Shown here one piece after another: positions 5,642-7,164 of a stretch of DNA of 7,164 bases. Below the pieces are notes generated by a model that saw only the letters and a list, made by a program, of their open reading frames with translations, searched no databases and had not been told where the DNA came from. Position 1 is the stretch's first letter; every line of letters starts with the position of its first letter. Source of the DNA: Nitrososphaerales archaeon TH526 (GTDB lineage: Archaea > Thermoproteota > Nitrososphaeria > Nitrososphaerales > Nitrososphaeraceae); assembly GCA_014523665.1 (NCBI GenBank), contig JAATVR010000292.1, positions 1 to 7,164 of the forward strand, given 5' to 3'. The position numbers and the translations under genes were made by a program.

Positions 5642-6558
5642 CAGTAGAGTTTTGGGCCTAATGTTGAAAGCAGTTTGTGAACCCTGTGAGGAATATCAAC
5701 CGATGCCCCAACCCATACAAAATGATAGTTACCATGATAACCTCGTTGCCCATGTACTCCTGAGTCACTTGTATATCCCCTTCCATCCAGAATACTTGTA
5801 ATGATACCAACAGTCTCCAACAGTTCGTCCTCATTAGCGCTGAATATCGTTGATAGTTCGGGAGTTGTAAGTAGTTTGAATCTTATCCTTGGCAGAAGAT
5901 CGATCTTCCTTAATGCCTCTTCTGATTCTACCGCTGTGTTATGCGTTACAAATGCTCTGGGGTTAAACTTACGGGTGTGGTAAATGAGAGGCCAAGGAAC
6001 TAGCATATCAAGGCCTAATGTCTTTAAACCTCCTGACCTGGCTAACATTATCCCAGCAAAAGGTAGATTGCATTCTGCGATATTCAGTATCTTCATAACG
6101 GAAAGGGAGAACTCTATCCCAGCCCAACCATTAGGAAAGTCTCTATCCATCACTTGCCTTATGGCTTCATATCGCTGCGACAGTCCGCTAGCCCATGATT
6201 CAAAGGTTATGTCAGTGTTGAGTCTTTTGGCTTCTTCAATCTCTTTAAGTATCTGATTTCTGGTTATCTCCGAAGATTGGTAGTCGCTACCCGATTCAGT
6301 AAAACTAACATTAACATCTTCCACAGAATCTACGTTACTATGAAATGGTTCTAGTATGACCTGATTGTTATTATCTAACACTTCTAAGATTAGGGTGATA
6401 TGCTCTTTCGTTACATCCTTGGTAACTAGTGCATCTGTTAACGCAATATGTGTTTTTTTCCAGTTCTTTAGATTAACTGTGGATACTACCTTCTTGTTGT
6501 CATACTTGCCGTTCAAGTCTACGATTATGTTCGTAGTTGCTTTGCTCTTGCTAACCAA
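5626..6558 (-). pseudogene. P-loop ATPase (putative replication initiator/helicase), piece 1: N-terminal and ATP-binding part
   Basis: From TTG 6558 (no in-frame ATG back to the preceding stop) the frame gives 310 residues. Residues 1-100 form a variable domain (V-N-L-K-N-W-K-K-T at 29-37). The core has a deviant P-loop G-I-M-L-A-R-S-G-G-L-K-T (169-180), then F-V-T-H-N-T-A-V (203-210), K-I-D-L-L-P-R-I (218-225) and K-L-L-T-T-P-E-L (228-235, in the Walker B place with Glu 234). Y-T-S-D-S-G-V-H-G-Q-R-G-Y (262-274) and F-V-W-V-G-A-S-V-D-I-P (280-290, sensor-1 place) follow. I recall this order from an ATPase widespread in Nitrososphaerota mobile elements, usually with G-P-P-S-S-L-K-T as its P-loop. 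The frame fails after G-P-K-L-Y and ends in a TAG at 5628-5626, while the family continuation L-P-Y-D-E is readable one frame away. Its place before a primase suggests helicase or initiator duty. Confidence 0.78.
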
Positions 6559-6602
6559 AAAGTCTTTTACTATCCCAGTTTTCTTTAGTGCAGGACTAAG
6601 GG

Positions 6603-6785
6603 TCAGCGGTATGGTCTATTGTTGGTTCTTAGCCATCTTCTATAATCTGCCATGCAGTCTGTTGGGGCTGCAGATTGCAGATAGTATTTTTTACACTCAT
6701 GTTTACTTACTGAAATGCAAAATATTGATAAGTCTAGATCAGTTTCGGTGTAATACCTCCCAATATCCGATACGGCCGAAAGCAT
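6603..6785 (-). CDS. Small ORF of unknown function upstream of the ATPase
   Basis: ATG 6785 opens a 60-residue frame ending in TGA at 6605-6603, 44 bases before the ATPase start and in the same direction. It has three Cys (in I-F-C-I-S, H-E-C-K-K and T-D-C-M-A) plus one His, and a basic end (R-R-W-L-R-T-N-N-R-P-Y-R). The pattern is loosely reminiscent of a small metal-binding protein but matches no finger I know. No Shine-Dalgarno-like sequence precedes it. A 30-residue minus frame starting at 6831 overlaps it out of frame, so the region could also be one small gene with a frameshift. Only its position supports it as real. Confidence 0.35.
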   Translation of the reverse strand: MLSAVSDIGRYYTETDLDLSIFCISVSKHECKKYYLQSAAPTDCMADYRRWLRTNNRPYR

Positions 6786-6884
6786 TTACAGGAACAATCC
6801 GGAGCCACTCGGTAGCAAGCTTTGTTACCATCTATAACTACAACCGTGTAGATAGCAGCAACCCGTTACTTTTTGTGAACCAGA

Positions 6885-7163
6885 TCAATCTGTTCTGTAG
6901 TATATCTTGTCAAGCAGTTCTCGTATGAGCCGGTCGCGCTTCTGGTCTAACTCCAAGATAGTTGTCAGTGTAGCGATCACATCGATGCTGGCCAGATACT
7001 CGTATTGTGAGATGCATGGGGCTGATTCATCCTCCGCAGCGTCGCGAGATTGAGAGGCTTGTGCTTCTGTTAGTGGAGCTAGAGTAGCTACTGTTCCCAA
7101 CTGTCTATGCGTATGGCGTAGGTTACACTCAATGTCCTCGTGGGGTACCCATTTAGGTGTGCC
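6885..7163 (-). CDS. Unrecognised helical protein, 5' end beyond the window
   Basis: The minus frame is open from the right edge (codon at 7163-7161) to a TGA at 6887-6885, giving at least 92 residues. It reads G-T-P-K-W-V-P-H-E-D-I-E-C-N-L-R at the visible start, so the TTG at 7100 is unlikely to be the real start. The middle (A-S-Q-S-R-D-A-A-E-D-E-S-A-P) is polar and probably flexible. The end (D-V-I-A-T-L-T-T-I-L-E-L-D-Q-K-R, then R-L-I-R-E-L-L-D-K-I) should form amphipathic helices, possibly a coiled coil. No catalytic motif or membrane segment is visible. It is the most upstream gene seen in the minus-strand block and about 100 bases separate it from the next small ORF. Function unknown. 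Confidence 0.55.
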   Translation of the reverse strand, partial: GTPKWVPHEDIECNLRHTHRQLGTVATLAPLTEAQASQSRDAAEDESAPCISQYEYLASIDVIATLTTILELDQKRDRLIRELLDKIYYRTD

Positions 7164-7164
7164 A

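Noticed and set aside
5626..5649. Programmed frameshifting in the ATPase
   Set aside because: There is no slippery heptamer at the junction, and the break lies in a conserved string with apparent base loss.
5801..6256. Two plus-strand frames inside the ATPase gene
   Set aside because: Both lie opposite the P-loop core. No motif or start context supports them.
6780..6860. Possible tRNA on the minus strand (ACCGAGTGGCT resembles a D-arm)
   Set aside because: No matching acceptor stem or TTC-type T-loop could be paired at the proper distance.
6365..6928. 187-residue plus-strand open frame, hydrophobic
   Set aside because: It lies opposite the ATPase N-terminus and the small ORF, whose minus-strand product has recognisable family strings. 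The composition fits an antisense shadow.
1..7164. CRISPR array or integrase attachment repeats
   Set aside because: No regularly spaced repeats, no recombinase gene and no tRNA 3' end were seen.

Overview
The window most likely comes from an ammonia-oxidising archaeon (Nitrososphaerota, formerly Thaumarchaeota, Nitrososphaera-like soil lineage). It looks like a decaying head-tail provirus or related integrated element. The attribution rests on recalled family resemblance: the terminase, its HTH partner, the primase with a PriX-like tail and the P-loop ATPase next to it are a combination I know from Nitrososphaerota mobile elements. No ribosomal or metabolic marker is present to confirm it.

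Layout. Positions 1-222 (+) hold the 3' end of a secreted, Cys-paired beta-rich protein, probably host chromosome. Positions 223-1544 are an accessory stretch. It contains one intact-looking small secreted protein gene (1025-1252, +), a probable broken secreted-protein gene (628-858, -), and two or three leftover 3' ends of terminase genes (1280-1508, 448-494 and perhaps 264-278, all -). From 1545 to the right edge everything reads on the minus strand. In transcription order this is: an unrecognised gene entering from the right edge (7163-6885); a small unrecognised ORF (6785-6603); a P-loop ATPase in three pieces (6558-4580); an archaeo-eukaryotic primase with an apparently intact frame (4634-3438); a small HTH protein, likely the terminase small subunit (3422-2958); and a terminase large subunit in three pieces (2992-1545).

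How the genes would work together. The ATPase and primase form a replication module (putative initiator/helicase plus primase). The HTH protein and large terminase form the DNA-packaging start of a tailed-virus morphogenesis module. Gene order is tight, with overlaps of 35 and 55 bases and a 15-base gap, so the block was probably one operon. Several genes begin with TTG.

State of decay. The ATPase has one frameshift and one in-frame TAG. The large terminase has a 7-base tandem duplication, a compensating shift with a TGA between them, and a shift that destroys the D-G-x-N-P nuclease motif. The first terminase remnant has a 4-base tandem duplication and a TAG in place of a conserved Lys. The primase and HTH frames remain open. 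The alternative, that some lesions are sequencing errors in a metagenomic clone, cannot be excluded from the sequence alone. No tRNA, rRNA, CRISPR array or integrase gene was found.
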